This document shows positions 7,868 to 17,194 of a stretch of DNA of 33,311 bases, one piece after another. The stretch's first letter is position 1, and every line of letters starts with the position of its first letter. Source of the stretch: Acidobacteriota bacterium (lineage in GTDB: Bacteria > Acidobacteriota > Thermoanaerobaculia > Multivoradales > JAHEKO01); assembly GCA_022561975.1 (NCBI GenBank), contig JADFQD010000018.1, positions 6,931 through 40,241 of the forward strand. Reading direction: 5' to 3'. The translations under genes were made by a program, and so were the position numbers. Below the pieces are notes generated by a model. It did not search any database. It was given only the letters and a program-made list of their open reading frames with translations, and was not told where the DNA came from.

Positions 7868-10081
7868 CTAGCCGCGAGAACGGCCGCCGCGGCCTCGTGG
7901 TCTGTCGTCTCGGGAGCCACGACCGCGTCCTCTCGGGCCTTCTTGGCGCGAGCGGTCCGACTGCGGCTCCATGTCAGGGTACTGCGAGGGATCGAAGTCA
8001 GGTGACTCCATGATGACCGCTTTGCGGGACAGCCGGACTCTGTTTTGATCGTCAATGTTGACTACTTTGACCGTGATCTCGTCGCCTTCGCTGACGATAT
8101 CAGAGACCTGATTGACGCGGTTGGGCGCCATTTCGCTGATGTGAAGAAGGCCGTCGGTTCCGGGTAGGATCTCGACGAACGCGCCATAGGCCTCGACACG
8201 CCGCACAATACCCGGGTAGTTCTTGCCGATCTCCGGGCTTTCGGTGAGCCGTTCGATCATTTCGCGAGCCTTCGCAGCGGCGATGCCGTCGGGCGAGGCG
8301 ATGATGACGTTGCCGTCGTTCTCGACCTCGATCTCGCAGCCGGTCTCTTCGATGATCGAACGGATCGTCTTGCCGCCTGGTCCGATGATGTCTCGGATCT
8401 TGTTCTTGTCGATCTGCATCGTGTAGAGGCGCGGAGCGTACTGCGACAACTCCTCTTTCGGAGCCGGTGCGACCTTCTCCATCAGGCTCAAGATGTGGAG
8501 CCGACCGACGCGGGCCTGCTCGAGGGCCTGCTTCATGACTTCGCGGGTGACTCCGGTGATCTTGATGTCCATCTGCAGTGCGGTGATGCCGTCTTTGGTT
8601 CCTGCGACCTTGAAGTCCATGTCACCGTAGTGATCTTCCTGGCCGGCAATGTCGGAAAGCACGGCGAATGTTTCGCCGGCTTTTACCAGTCCCATTGCGA
8701 CGCCGGCGACCGCCGCGATCAGCGGCACACCCGCGTCGAAGAGCGCCAGCGAGGCGCCACAGACCGTGGCCATGGAGGACGATCCGTTGGACTCCATGAT
8801 GTCGGAAACCACACGTACCGTATAGGCGAAGTCATCCTCGTGGGGAAGCACCGGCATCAGAGCCCGACGGGCGAGCACGCCATGGCCGATCTCGCGCCGG
8901 CTCGGTCCGCGCAGGAACTTGACTTCTCCCACCGAGAACGGCGGGAAGTTGTAGTGGAGCAGAAACTTCTGCAGGGTCTCACCCTCGTATTCCTCAATGA
9001 TCTGCGCGTCTCTGCGCGTTCCGAGAGTTGCTGATACCAGCGCCTGGGTCTCACCGCGGGTAAACAGTGCCGAGCCGTGCGTTCGGGGCAGCAGGCCGAT
9101 CTCGATGTCGATGTCTCGAATCTCGTCGAGGGCGCGACCGTCGAACCGGCGCTGCGTGCGCAGAATCGAGTCGCGCAAAATCTCCTCTTCGAGAACGGAG
9201 ACGACCTTTTTGATCTCGCCGCGCTTTTCTTCGTCCTCCCCGGGTACGTTCTCGAGGTAAGGATCGGTCACCGCCGCGACCGCGTCCTTGCGCTCGAACT
9301 TACCCTTGGTGTGCAAAGCGCCGGCGAGGGCGTTGCCGAGATCGTTCTTGACCTGCTCGTAGGTTTCCTGGGAGAAGGCCGGTTTGGCCTCGAAGATGTC
9401 CTTCTGGTTGCCGACCTCGGCAACCATTTCACGCTGGGTGGTAAGGATCTTCTGGACCTGTTCGTGGCCGCGGAAAATGCACTCGAGAATCATCTCTTCC
9501 GGAAGCTGATTGGCGGCCGCCTCGACCATCGCGATCGCGTCGCTGGTGCCGACTACGATCAAATCGAGATCGGAGACCTCGCGCTGGTTGTTGTCCGGGT
9601 TGAGTACGATCTCGCCCTCGACGAGGCCGACACGCACGGCGCCGATCGCTTGTTCGAAGGGAATCTTCGAGAGCATGAGGGCGAACGATGCGCCGTTGAT
9701 GGCGAGGATGTCGGGGTCGTTCTCACCGTCGGCGGACAGAACCGAGCAGACGATTTGAATCTCGTCGAAGAAGCCATCCGGGAAGAGGGGCCGCAACGGC
9801 CGGTCGATCAAGCGGCAGGTAATGATCTCCTTCTCGGAGGGGCGGCCTTCGCGTTTGAAAAAGCCTCCGGGAATGCGGCCGCCGGCGTAGGTGTATTCGC
9901 GGTAGTCGACGGTCAGCGGTAGGAAGGATCTGGGAACGCGGCTCTTGGAGCTGCATGCGGTGGATAGAACGACTGTGTCGCCCAACCTGGTAACAACGGA
10001 GCCGCCGGCCTGCTTGGCGATGCGGCCGGTCTCGAAAGAGATGGTGCCGTCTCCGATCTGGACTTCTTTTGTAATCTTCAT
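7868..10081 (-). CDS. pnp: Polyribonucleotide nucleotidyltransferase (PNPase)
   Basis: Phosphorolytic 3'-5' exoribonuclease, trimeric, the core of bacterial RNA decay. The 737 residues hold two RNase PH domains (residues about 1-225 and 310-550, with the helical domain between), a KH domain (IRDIIGPGGKTIRSI) and an S1 domain (PGIVRRVEAYGAFVEILPG). The protein ends in an Arg-Gly-rich tail of about 30 residues (GRGRGSRDDRPRGRGG) that likely binds RNA. The start MKITKEVQIG at 10081 matches family N-termini and has AGGGA 9 bases upstream; an upstream extension of 22 codons is not credible. It follows rpsO, the classic rpsO-pnp order. Confidence 0.97.
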   Translation of the reverse strand: MKITKEVQIGDGTISFETGRIAKQAGGSVVTRLGDTVVLSTACSSKSRVPRSFLPLTVDYREYTYAGGRIPGGFFKREGRPSEKEIITCRLIDRPLRPLFPDGFFDEIQIVCSVLSADGENDPDILAINGASFALMLSKIPFEQAIGAVRVGLVEGEIVLNPDNNQREVSDLDLIVVGTSDAIAMVEAAANQLPEEMILECIFRGHEQVQKILTTQREMVAEVGNQKDIFEAKPAFSQETYEQVKNDLGNALAGALHTKGKFERKDAVAAVTDPYLENVPGEDEEKRGEIKKVVSVLEEEILRDSILRTQRRFDGRALDEIRDIDIEIGLLPRTHGSALFTRGETQALVSATLGTRRDAQIIEEYEGETLQKFLLHYNFPPFSVGEVKFLRGPSRREIGHGVLARRALMPVLPHEDDFAYTVRVVSDIMESNGSSSMATVCGASLALFDAGVPLIAAVAGVAMGLVKAGETFAVLSDIAGQEDHYGDMDFKVAGTKDGITALQMDIKITGVTREVMKQALEQARVGRLHILSLMEKVAPAPKEELSQYAPRLYTMQIDKNKIRDIIGPGGKTIRSIIEETGCEIEVENDGNVIIASPDGIAAAKAREMIERLTESPEIGKNYPGIVRRVEAYGAFVEILPGTDGLLHISEMAPNRVNQVSDIVSEGDEITVKVVNIDDQNRVRLSRKAVIMESPDFDPSQYPDMEPQSDRSRQEGPRGRGRGSRDDRPRGRGGRSRG

Positions 10082-10214
10082 CTTTTCTTTTCCCTGTTTT
10101 CTGCTGTGTAGTTGGCCGTGCATCCGCTGCCGGTGCTGCCGGCACACTCCAGCCCTCTCGAGGCCGGATAGGTGCCTGCCCGCGACTGTGATCTGTTTGC
10201 TTTTGCTTGGTTTG

Positions 10215-10231
10215 GGCTGGGAGTCCCAGCC
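10215..10231 (-). other. rpsO-pnp intergenic stem-loop
   Basis: A perfect 7-bp stem GGCTGGG/CCCAGCC with a 3-base loop lies 17 bases past the rpsO stop and 134 bases before pnp. There is no U-tract, so it is not an intrinsic terminator. By analogy with E. coli, where RNase III cleaves a stem in the pnp leader and PNPase then autoregulates, this may be a processing or 3'-protecting structure. That role is inference. Confidence 0.45.
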
Positions 10232-10247
10232 GTTGGGTCTCGACCCG

Positions 10248-10517
10248 CTACTTGCGGATGCCGAGTCGCTCGATGAGCACGCGATAGCGTTCCAAATTCT
10301 GCCGCTTGACGTAGTCCAGCAGGCGCCGCCTTTGGCTCACCATCTTGAGTAGTCCTCTACGACTGTGGTGATCCTTGACGTGGGTCTTGAAATGCCCGGT
10401 GAGTTCGGTGATTCGTTGGGTCAGAAGTGCTACTTGCACTTCGGGCGAGCCGGTGTCGCCATCGTGGCTGCGAAAGTCGCGGATGACGCTCGCCTTTGTC
10501 GTTCCTGCTTCGGACAA
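10248..10517 (-). CDS. rpsO: 30S ribosomal protein S15
   Basis: An 89-residue S15, a primary 16S rRNA binder in the platform of the small subunit. The family signature is complete: [48 protein letters not shown]. The start codon is TTG at 10517-10515, with a strong GGAGG eight bases upstream. No ATG or GTG gives the right N-terminus, so a TTG start on this highly expressed protein is well supported. It sits between truB and pnp. Confidence 0.97.
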   Translation of the reverse strand: MSEAGTTKASVIRDFRSHDGDTGSPEVQVALLTQRITELTGHFKTHVKDHHSRRGLLKMVSQRRRLLDYVKRQNLERYRVLIERLGIRK

Positions 10518-10601
10518 TTCTTCTTCCTCCTACTATTTCCTACAATTTTCCTCGCGCGGACCTTAACACAGGCAAGTCAGCCACGGTAGGTCTAACCTGT
10601 T

Positions 10602-11516
10602 CTATCGAAAGACGATTCGCGGTCTTACGACGCCCACGCCACGGTCCCCGATGGTCTCTACCACCGATCCCACCGCGATCAACTGATTGCGCTGATTGAC
10701 GAGCTTGATCCAGTCGCCTTCTTCGCAATCGGCGCCTCGAATCAAGACCGTTTGGCCGTGGGTAATGCGCCGCTCTTGCCGGCCGTCGGCGTTGATCTCT
10801 CGAAAGGGGAGAGGGATGGCATCGAATGGAATCCACGCGGAGCCCAGGGCTTGGGGCTCGGTGACCTCCTGCTCCGCGAGGCTGCCGAATGTGCGGGCGT
10901 CGGCAACGCCGAATGGGCCGACCGCGAGCCGCCGGAGGACTTCGAGATGTCCGCCACAGCCGAGAGCTTCCCCGAGATCGTTGGCAATGCTTCGGACATA
11001 GGTGCCGGTCGAGCAGCTCAATGTGAAGTCCATGCGGCCGTCTCGCAATTCGCTATCGCAATGGAAGTCGAAGATCGTGATCCGTTTGACGGTGGTCGGC
11101 ACCTCCTCGCCTCGGCGTGCCAGCTCGTAGTACTTGATGCCATGGATCTTCTTTGCACTGTACGCGGGAACCGCTTGCTCCATGGAGCCGACCATGCCGG
11201 CAATGGCACTTCGGACCGCCTCCTCGGAGACCGTGTCGATAGGTTTCTCGGCGGTCACCTTGCCCGAGGCGTCGTAGGTGTCGGTGCTGATTCCGAGGCG
11301 TATGGTTCCGGAATAGCTCTTTGGCGCGCCGATCAGGAACCGGGTCAGCCTGGTGGCCTTGCCCAGGGTCAGAACGAGCAGCCCGGTCGCCGCTGGATCC
11401 AAGGTCCCGCAATGGCCGATCTTTCGCTGCCCGAAGACGCGGCGGGCCCCCTGAACCACGTCATGCGACGTCCATCCCGACTCTTTGTCAACCAGCAGAA
11501 GACCGCTGTGCGTCAT
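10602..11516 (-). CDS. truB: tRNA pseudouridine-55 synthase
   Basis: Makes pseudouridine 55 in the T-loop of nearly all tRNAs. The 304 residues begin with the TruB signature GLLLVDKESGWTSHDVV. The catalytic aspartate is Asp40 in RKIGHCGTLDPAATGLL. The motif YSAKKIHGIKYYELARRG and the C-terminal PUA-like part follow. ATG 11516 lies inside the end of nrnA (29-base overlap) with GGAG four bases upstream, so translation is probably coupled. The usual ribF gene between truB and rpsO is absent here. Confidence 0.96.
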   Translation of the reverse strand: MTHSGLLLVDKESGWTSHDVVQGARRVFGQRKIGHCGTLDPAATGLLVLTLGKATRLTRFLIGAPKSYSGTIRLGISTDTYDASGKVTAEKPIDTVSEEAVRSAIAGMVGSMEQAVPAYSAKKIHGIKYYELARRGEEVPTTVKRITIFDFHCDSELRDGRMDFTLSCSTGTYVRSIANDLGEALGCGGHLEVLRRLAVGPFGVADARTFGSLAEQEVTEPQALGSAWIPFDAIPLPFREINADGRQERRITHGQTVLIRGADCEEGDWIKLVNQRNQLIAVGSVVETIGDRGVGVVRPRIVFR

Positions 11517-12495
11517 GCTTCTCCAGAGCCTGGGTCAGCTCTTTGACTACCGTTGTTCGGGCATCGGCCGCCGAACCTGCGAGCCGAAATCCCGCCGCGT
11601 TGCGATGCCCTCCGCCACCGTTTCGGCGCGCGATCTCTTCGACGTTGACGCGATCCCTGCTGCGCAGCGAGACCTTCACTCCCTGGTCGTCGATCTCCCG
11701 GATCAGACCGACTGCTTCGACGGTCGCGATTGAGCGCGGGAAATCGACCAGACCCTCGGTGTCCTCGTGGGTTGCTCCCGAGCGCTCGAACATTTCGCGT
11801 GTCAGCAGCGCGGTTCCCACTCTGCCGCTGCAATCAAGCTCGAGCGAGCCGAGCATTTCCTGGAGTAGCCGCAGGGATGCTTCGGTTCGACTTTCGTAGA
11901 GCCACTGCGAGATCTGCTGAGGCCGCGCGCCCTTGCGAACCAACTCGGCGGCGGCGTCGAAGGCTCGATCGGAGCTGTTGGAGAACCGGAAGCCTCCGGT
12001 GTCGCTGACCAGTGCGACCAGAAGGCAGGTGGCGGTGTCGGGGTCCAGCGGGATCTTCAGCTTCTCGGCCAGTGTCTGGATCATTTCGCCGAGTGCGGGC
12101 GCTGAGGAGTCGACCCAGTTCGCAATTCCGTAGCTCTCGTTGCCGAGGTGGTGGTCAATGTTGAGAACATCGATGGCGCCGAGGGCTTCTTCGAGACCGG
12201 ACCTGGACAGCGAGGGGCACTCGAGCGCAATCGCGGCGTCGTAGTTGCCGGGAAAGCCTGCCGGCGCCTCGGATCCGACGTGAACCCGGTCGCTGCCGGC
12301 GAGTTGGCGGAACATCGCCGGCACGGGGTCGTGCAGCCAAACCTGCGCCACCTTGCCGAAGCGTCGGAGCAGGCGAGCAAGCGCCAGGGAGGAACCGACT
12401 GCGTCGCCATCCGGGTTCAGATGGCTGGTGATGACGAAGCGCTCTCCTTCGCACAATGGCAGTAGCAGCGGATCAGGAGGATTGATTCTTGTCAT
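11488..12495 (-). CDS. nrnA: DHH-family oligoribonuclease / pAp phosphatase (NrnA-like)
   Basis: Degrades 2-5 nt RNA fragments and pAp, finishing the RNA decay begun by PNPase in the same operon. The 335 residues show DHH motif I H25-x-N27-P-D-G-D31 (SHLNPDGDAVGSS), the DHH triad D114-H115-H116 (NIDHHLGN), and the DHHA1 RNA-binding end with GGGGHRNAAG. Motif II has Glu92 (ALECPS), where many members have Asp; I recall Glu as a variant in related bacteria and do not read it as inactivation. Start ATG 12495 has GGAG seven bases upstream and overlaps the end of rbfA by 23 bases; the longer frame above it is the rbfA shadow. Confidence 0.93.
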   Translation of the reverse strand: MTRINPPDPLLLPLCEGERFVITSHLNPDGDAVGSSLALARLLRRFGKVAQVWLHDPVPAMFRQLAGSDRVHVGSEAPAGFPGNYDAAIALECPSLSRSGLEEALGAIDVLNIDHHLGNESYGIANWVDSSAPALGEMIQTLAEKLKIPLDPDTATCLLVALVSDTGGFRFSNSSDRAFDAAAELVRKGARPQQISQWLYESRTEASLRLLQEMLGSLELDCSGRVGTALLTREMFERSGATHEDTEGLVDFPRSIATVEAVGLIREIDDQGVKVSLRSRDRVNVEEIARRNGGGGHRNAAGFRLAGSAADARTTVVKELTQALEKHDAQRSSAG

Positions 12496-12829
12496 GCAGT
12501 GACTCCAATAGGTCTTCGATGTTTCGGCTGTGCTCGGCTCCCCGATCGAGTTCAAAAACCAGTTCGGGGACCACCTTGAGTGTCCTGAGGCGCCGCGCCA
12601 GGGTGCTGCGAAGGAAGCCTCGCGCGTGCTGCAGGCCCTCGAGCCCCGCGCGCCGCTGTTCGTCATCTCCGAGGATCGAGATTTGGATCATGGCTCGACG
12701 CAGGTCGGGGGTCACACGCACGTGGGAGACGGTGGCGAGACGAACTCTGGGGTCCTGGACGCGGCTGACGATGAGTGCGGCAAGTTCGCGCCGGATCAGG
12801 TCGCCGACTCTCTCGGTGCGCAGGCTCAT
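12473..12829 (-). CDS. rbfA: Ribosome-binding factor A
   Basis: A 118-residue RbfA, a KH-fold factor that binds immature 30S subunits and helps 16S 5' maturation and cold adaptation. Recognisable pieces are RTERVGDLIRRELAALI, VQDPRVRLATVSHVRVTPDLR, LRSTLARRLRTLKVVPELVFELDRG and the final helix NIEDLLESL. ATG 12829 overlaps the stop of the upstream DUF503 gene in a TGATG junction. It sits in the usual infB-rbfA-truB neighbourhood. Confidence 0.96.
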   Translation of the reverse strand: MSLRTERVGDLIRRELAALIVSRVQDPRVRLATVSHVRVTPDLRRAMIQISILGDDEQRRAGLEGLQHARGFLRSTLARRLRTLKVVPELVFELDRGAEHSRNIEDLLESLHDKNQSS

Positions 12830-13119
12830 CAGAAGTCTTCGATCAGGTCGGAGTGCCAGTCGGTGAGAAAAGCGTCGTCGCGCTCGGCGACGAGACGATG
12901 GATGTTCTCGAGCGTCGCGAGCGCGTGCCGGCGATCCGAATTGACCAGCGCAAAGCCCAACTGGGCTCTCTGGCGCAGATTCTGGTGCTCGACCTCGGCT
13001 GCGGAGACCCGGTACTTGTGCGCGATCCGGTCCAGCAGACTCTTCACCACGCGGCGCTTGTCCTTGAGGCTCCTCGCGTGAGGAATGTGCAGGTCTGCAG
13101 TGGCGACGCCGACGATCAT
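12829..13119 (-). CDS. DUF503 family protein (YlxP-like)
   Basis: A 96-residue DUF503/YlxP protein: MIVGVATADLHIPHARSLKDKRRVVKSLLDRI is the family's signature start, followed by VEHQNLRQRAQLGFALVNSD. YlxP-like proteins are small, ferredoxin-fold and conserved between infB and rbfA in many bacteria. They are thought to touch ribosome biogenesis, but the function is not firmly established. The ORF overlaps rbfA by one base (TGATG). Confidence 0.93.
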   Translation of the reverse strand: MIVGVATADLHIPHARSLKDKRRVVKSLLDRIAHKYRVSAAEVEHQNLRQRAQLGFALVNSDRRHALATLENIHRLVAERDDAFLTDWHSDLIEDF

Positions 13120-13145
13120 GAAGAATCTCCTGGAAGGAAATCGCT

Positions 13146-13194
13146 GGGGAACGGATCTCGAGAGAGAACCCGGTCGCAGACCGGAAGATTCCCC
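13146..13194 (-). other. Nested stem structure in the infB-ylxP spacer
   Basis: The 84-base gap between infB and the DUF503 gene can fold as an outer stem GGGGAA/TTCCCC (13146-13151 with 13189-13194) around a perfect inner hairpin CCGGTC-loop-GACCGG (13170-13184). The inner hairpin is not followed by a clean U-tract. It could be an RNA processing or stability element within the operon transcript. Function is unproven. Confidence 0.35.
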
Positions 13195-13203
13195 GGGAAG
13201 CTG

Positions 13204-15519
13204 TTAGAGCGTAGCCGCGACCTCTTCCTGGGCGTACGCCTCGATCAGGTCACCCGGCTTGATGTCCTGGTACCGCTCGAGCCGAATGCCGCAATCAAAG
13301 CCGGTACGCACCTCGGACGCGTCATCTTTGAATCGTCGCAAGGAGCCGATCGTTCCGTCGTGAATTACGACGTTGTCCCGCAGTAGGCGGGCCTGACAAT
13401 TTCTCGGTATCGTGCCCTCTATAACGTGGCACCCGGCGATGACACCCTGCTTCGGGATCGAAAAGATCTCCCGGACTTCCGCCCGTCCGCGCACCACTTC
13501 CCTGAAGGTGGGTTCGAGTAGACCCGTCATGGCCTTTCGGATCTCGTCCGTGAGTTCGTAAATGACCGTATGCAGGCGAATATCGACCTGCTCCTGGACC
13601 GCGAGGTCCGCTGCTTTTGGTTCAGGACGGACGTTGAAACCGACCACAATCGCATGGGATGCCGCTGCCAAGAGAATGTCGTTGTTCGAAATGGCGCCGA
13701 CACCGGCCCGGATGATCTCGATGCGAACCTGGTCCGTACCCTGTTTGCGCAATGTAGCGCTGATGACTTCGACCGATCCCTGTACGTCGGCCTTCAACAC
13801 CACCGCCAATTCCTTGGATTCCCCCCGCTGTATGCGCTCGAAGAGTTCTTCCAGGGACGCCTTGCCGGACACCGGAGCGAGTTCCTTACGGCGGACTTCT
13901 TGCTTGCGAAACTCGGCCACGGAACGGGCCTTGCTCTCGTCTTCGACGACCTGGAAAGGATCGCCCGCTTCGGGGACGTCGTCAAAGCCCATGACCTCGA
14001 TCGGTGTCGCAGGCTCGGCCTCGTCCATCTTTTTGCCGAGATCGCCGAGCATGGAACGAACCTTGCCGAACGTCGCGCCCGCAACGAAGACGTCGCCCCG
14101 CTTCAGGGTGCCATTCTGAATCAGGACCGTTGCCAGAATACCTCGTCCGGCTTCCTTCTTGGCCTCCAGTACGACGCCCTGAGCGGGGCGCGCAGGATCG
14201 GCCTTGAGTTCGAGAATGTCGGCAGTCAGGAGCAGCATCTCGAGAAGCTCTGAGACGCCCTCTTTCTTGAGGGCGGAGATCGGCACCGCGACGGTGTCGC
14301 CGCCCCATTCCTCGACCGCGACGCCGTGATCCGCAAGTTCTTTCTTGACTCGTTCGACGTTGGCATTCGACTTGTCGATCTTGTTTATTGCAACGATGAT
14401 CGGGACGTTGGCAGCCTTGGCATGATCGATCGCTTCAACTGTTTGCGGCATGACACCGTCGTCCGCGGCCACGACCAGAACCACGATGTCGGTTGCCTTG
14501 GCGCCCCGGGACCGCATCAAGGTAAAAGCCTCGTGTCCGGGAGTATCGATAAAAACGACCTTTCTCCCTAGCACGTCGACCTGGTAGGCACCGATGTGCT
14601 GGGTGATCCCTCCGAATTCACTCTCCGTTATTCTCGAGGATCGGATCGCGTCGAGCAGAGTGGTCTTGCCATGGTCGACATGTCCCATGATGGTGACCAC
14701 CGGCGCCCTCGGAGTGGTGCCTCCGTCCGATGCCTGCTGGAGCTGGACTTCTTCTTCGAAAGAGACCGCCACGGCCTCGACGCCGATTTGTCCGGCGATC
14801 TCGACGGCGAGATCGGGCTCGACGACGTGATTGATCGTCGCCATCATGCCGCGATCCAGAAAGTACCTGATCAGGTCTTTGGACTTGACGCCCAGTTTTT
14901 CCGCGAACTCTCGAACCGTCATCGCCTCCGAGATCGTGATCGGGCCCTCCGGCGCGCCGTGCTTGAAGTCGATCGACTTGGCGCCCGCAGCCTGCTCGCG
15001 GCGGGCGCTCCGGCGCTGTCTGCGTGCCGAGGAATCGACCTCCGAGGGGTCTCCGGCAGGGGGCGCCGCCGGAGGCATCGGGGGTGCACTCGGCAGCGCC
15101 GCCTCCGATCCGACGCTGACGCTGGCTTCGGGGGAAGCGGCCGTTTCGCTTGCGGTCGCCGCGGCCACTGCGGGCGCCGGCGACGCCGGTTGCGGTTTCT
15201 GCGTCGTCGGAATGGTGCGAATACGGGGTTGCACTCTCTGGATCATGCGGCGGCCGCGCGGCTTGAGGCCGGTCGGCATCCGCCTTTGCGGCGGTTTTTT
15301 GCGGACCACGGGGACCGTCGCGGTGGACTCCGCGTCGCGCAGAATCACCTCGCGAGGTTGCTGCAGGCTCTTACCCTGGAGCACAGCCGCGATGATCTCG
15401 GAATCCACCTGAGGATTCTTGTCGTCAAGCTGTACACCGATGGATTTGAGCTTGAAAATAAGGTCCTGGTTCTCGACGCCCATCTTCTTGGCGAGATCCT
15501 GGACCGAAATCTTTCCCAT
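13204..15519 (-). CDS. infB: Translation initiation factor IF-2
   Basis: GTPase that brings fMet-tRNA to the 30S subunit and promotes subunit joining. The 771 residues show an N-terminal IF2N domain (1-55), a basic and Ala/Pro-rich linker (60-180), a second IF2N-like domain (190-225) and the G domain with G1 GHVDHGKT at 279-286, G3 DTPGH at 325-329 and G4 NKID at 379-382. Domains II, III and the fMet-tRNA-binding C2 domain follow (ending GLRRF-like [12 protein letters not shown] and [11 protein letters not shown]). The length is normal for a mid-sized form. It lies between nusA and ylxP. Confidence 0.97.
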   Translation of the reverse strand: MGKISVQDLAKKMGVENQDLIFKLKSIGVQLDDKNPQVDSEIIAAVLQGKSLQQPREVILRDAESTATVPVVRKKPPQRRMPTGLKPRGRRMIQRVQPRIRTIPTTQKPQPASPAPAVAAATASETAASPEASVSVGSEAALPSAPPMPPAAPPAGDPSEVDSSARRQRRSARREQAAGAKSIDFKHGAPEGPITISEAMTVREFAEKLGVKSKDLIRYFLDRGMMATINHVVEPDLAVEIAGQIGVEAVAVSFEEEVQLQQASDGGTTPRAPVVTIMGHVDHGKTTLLDAIRSSRITESEFGGITQHIGAYQVDVLGRKVVFIDTPGHEAFTLMRSRGAKATDIVVLVVAADDGVMPQTVEAIDHAKAANVPIIVAINKIDKSNANVERVKKELADHGVAVEEWGGDTVAVPISALKKEGVSELLEMLLLTADILELKADPARPAQGVVLEAKKEAGRGILATVLIQNGTLKRGDVFVAGATFGKVRSMLGDLGKKMDEAEPATPIEVMGFDDVPEAGDPFQVVEDESKARSVAEFRKQEVRRKELAPVSGKASLEELFERIQRGESKELAVVLKADVQGSVEVISATLRKQGTDQVRIEIIRAGVGAISNNDILLAAASHAIVVGFNVRPEPKAADLAVQEQVDIRLHTVIYELTDEIRKAMTGLLEPTFREVVRGRAEVREIFSIPKQGVIAGCHVIEGTIPRNCQARLLRDNVVIHDGTIGSLRRFKDDASEVRTGFDCGIRLERYQDIKPGDLIEAYAQEEVAATL

Positions 15520-15552
15520 GTCGGAAACTCCTAGAGCAGTTCTAGCGACTGC

Positions 15553-17160
15553 CTATACGTCTTTCTGCCGGTTGCCGTTTTCAACGGCTTGCGAGCTGGC
15601 TTCGGCCGCGTCTTGCGATCCGGCGGACTCGGAATCGGGCTCTTTATCGGCTTGCGCTGCGACCGAGGCATCGTCCGCGTCTTCGTTCTCGTCGTCGGCA
15701 CCGGCGTCGCCTTTCGCTTCGGTGTCCTGAAGCGCTCGGCTGAGCGCGGCCATGAAGTCATCTTCCTCGGCTAGTGCACCGGTCTCGCCGGGTTCGGCGC
15801 TCGCGTCGTCGGCGCCGGCCCCGGCGCTGACGGCAGAGGCCGGAGATTGCAGGGAGAAAGCGGCAGCCCAATCCTTGAGGGCGGTCGCGGTCTTGAGCCC
15901 GATACCGTCGACCTCGGCCAGGTCTTCGGGTGCCGCGGACAGGAGTTGCTCGAGTTCGCCGTAGCCGGCGGCTTCAAGGTTCTCGGCCGTGACGGTGCCT
16001 ACGCCCGGAGCCTTGGTCAGATCGAAGATTCGCTCGGGAGCCGATTCGACTTCTTCGGCCATTGCGGTCTCGAGCATCTTCGCGAGGGCGTCGGCGACCT
16101 CGCCCTTGACGTCGGTCTCGCTCTTGATGTCGATCTTGGCGTTCAGCAGCTCGGCTGCCAGACGCACGTTCTGTCCGCGCTTGCCGATGGCCAGCGAGAG
16201 CTGCTCGTCTTCGACGATGACATCCAGGTGAGGAACCTCTCCTGAGTGGGTGACCGAGACGCGGTTGATTCTCGCCGGTGCCAGCGCGCTCTGGGCAAAG
16301 GTCACGAGATCTTCGCTGTACTCGATAATATCGATCTTCTCTCCACGCAGTTCGCGAATGATTGCCTGAACCCTGGAGCCCTTCATGCCGACGCACGCGC
16401 CCACCGGATCGACGTCGCGCGCGCGGCTGAAGACCGCGACCTTGGCGCGCTCTCCAGGGGCTCGAACGGCCGACTTGATTCGGACGGTGCCGTCGTAAAT
16501 CTCCGGCACTTCCATTTCGAAAAGCTTGACCAGGAGGCGGGGATCCGTGCGTGAGAGCACTACTTGAGGTCCCTTGGGCTGCTGGTGGACCTCTACGATC
16601 ACGGCCCGGATGCGCTCGCCCTGACTGTATCGTTCGTGGCGAGCCTGCTCGCCACGCGGCACGACCGCCTCGGTGCGACCGAGATCGACGATGATGTCGC
16701 CGCGCTCGAAGCGCTTGACCGTGCCATTTACGAGTTCCCCAATTCGATCGATGAACTCATCGTAAATCTTCTCGCGCTCGGCCTCTCGAACACGTTGATA
16801 CAGAACTTGCTTTGCCGACTGCGCCGCGATCCGTCCGAGCCCTTCGGTCGAAATCGGGATGTGGATTTCATCGCCGACTTCGGCGTCGGGCTTCTCTTCG
16901 CGGGCTTCCTCCACCGTCCACTCGGCCTGCGGGTCCTCGACTTCGTCGACGACCAACTTGACAATGAAAGCCGCGAACTTGCCGGTGCTCTTGTTGAGCT
17001 GCGAGCGCACCGGCGCTTTGATCCTGTGTTGTTTCTTGGCCGCGGACGCCATCGCGTCCTCGAGCGCCGAGATCCAGCGGTCTACATCAATCTCCTTCTC
17101 CCGCGAAACCTGATCGAGGATCTCTCCGAGATTGACTTCCTGTGGCTTTGCTTGCGCCAT
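15553..17160 (-). CDS. nusA: Transcription termination/antitermination factor NusA
   Basis: Binds RNA polymerase and nascent RNA and stimulates pausing and intrinsic termination. From ATG 17160 (AGGAAA about seven bases upstream) the 535 residues comprise the N-terminal polymerase-binding domain, S1 (GELVNGTVKRFERGDIIVDLG), KH1 (VGACVGMKGSRVQAII) and KH2 (LSLAIGKRGQNVRLAAEL). A helix-hairpin-helix repeat region follows (APGVGTVTAENL, VDGIGLKTATAL), then a roughly 90-residue acidic Ala/Glu/Asp tail. The frame is open a further 31 codons upstream, but that overlaps rimP and is not conserved. Its own operon begins with a terminator hairpin, which makes autoregulation plausible. Confidence 0.96.
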   Translation of the reverse strand: MAQAKPQEVNLGEILDQVSREKEIDVDRWISALEDAMASAAKKQHRIKAPVRSQLNKSTGKFAAFIVKLVVDEVEDPQAEWTVEEAREEKPDAEVGDEIHIPISTEGLGRIAAQSAKQVLYQRVREAEREKIYDEFIDRIGELVNGTVKRFERGDIIVDLGRTEAVVPRGEQARHERYSQGERIRAVIVEVHQQPKGPQVVLSRTDPRLLVKLFEMEVPEIYDGTVRIKSAVRAPGERAKVAVFSRARDVDPVGACVGMKGSRVQAIIRELRGEKIDIIEYSEDLVTFAQSALAPARINRVSVTHSGEVPHLDVIVEDEQLSLAIGKRGQNVRLAAELLNAKIDIKSETDVKGEVADALAKMLETAMAEEVESAPERIFDLTKAPGVGTVTAENLEAAGYGELEQLLSAAPEDLAEVDGIGLKTATALKDWAAAFSLQSPASAVSAGAGADDASAEPGETGALAEEDDFMAALSRALQDTEAKGDAGADDENEDADDASVAAQADKEPDSESAGSQDAAEASSQAVENGNRQKDV

Positions 17161-17194
17161 GACGTATTTTCCTAATGGTTGGCCTGAAGGTTGG

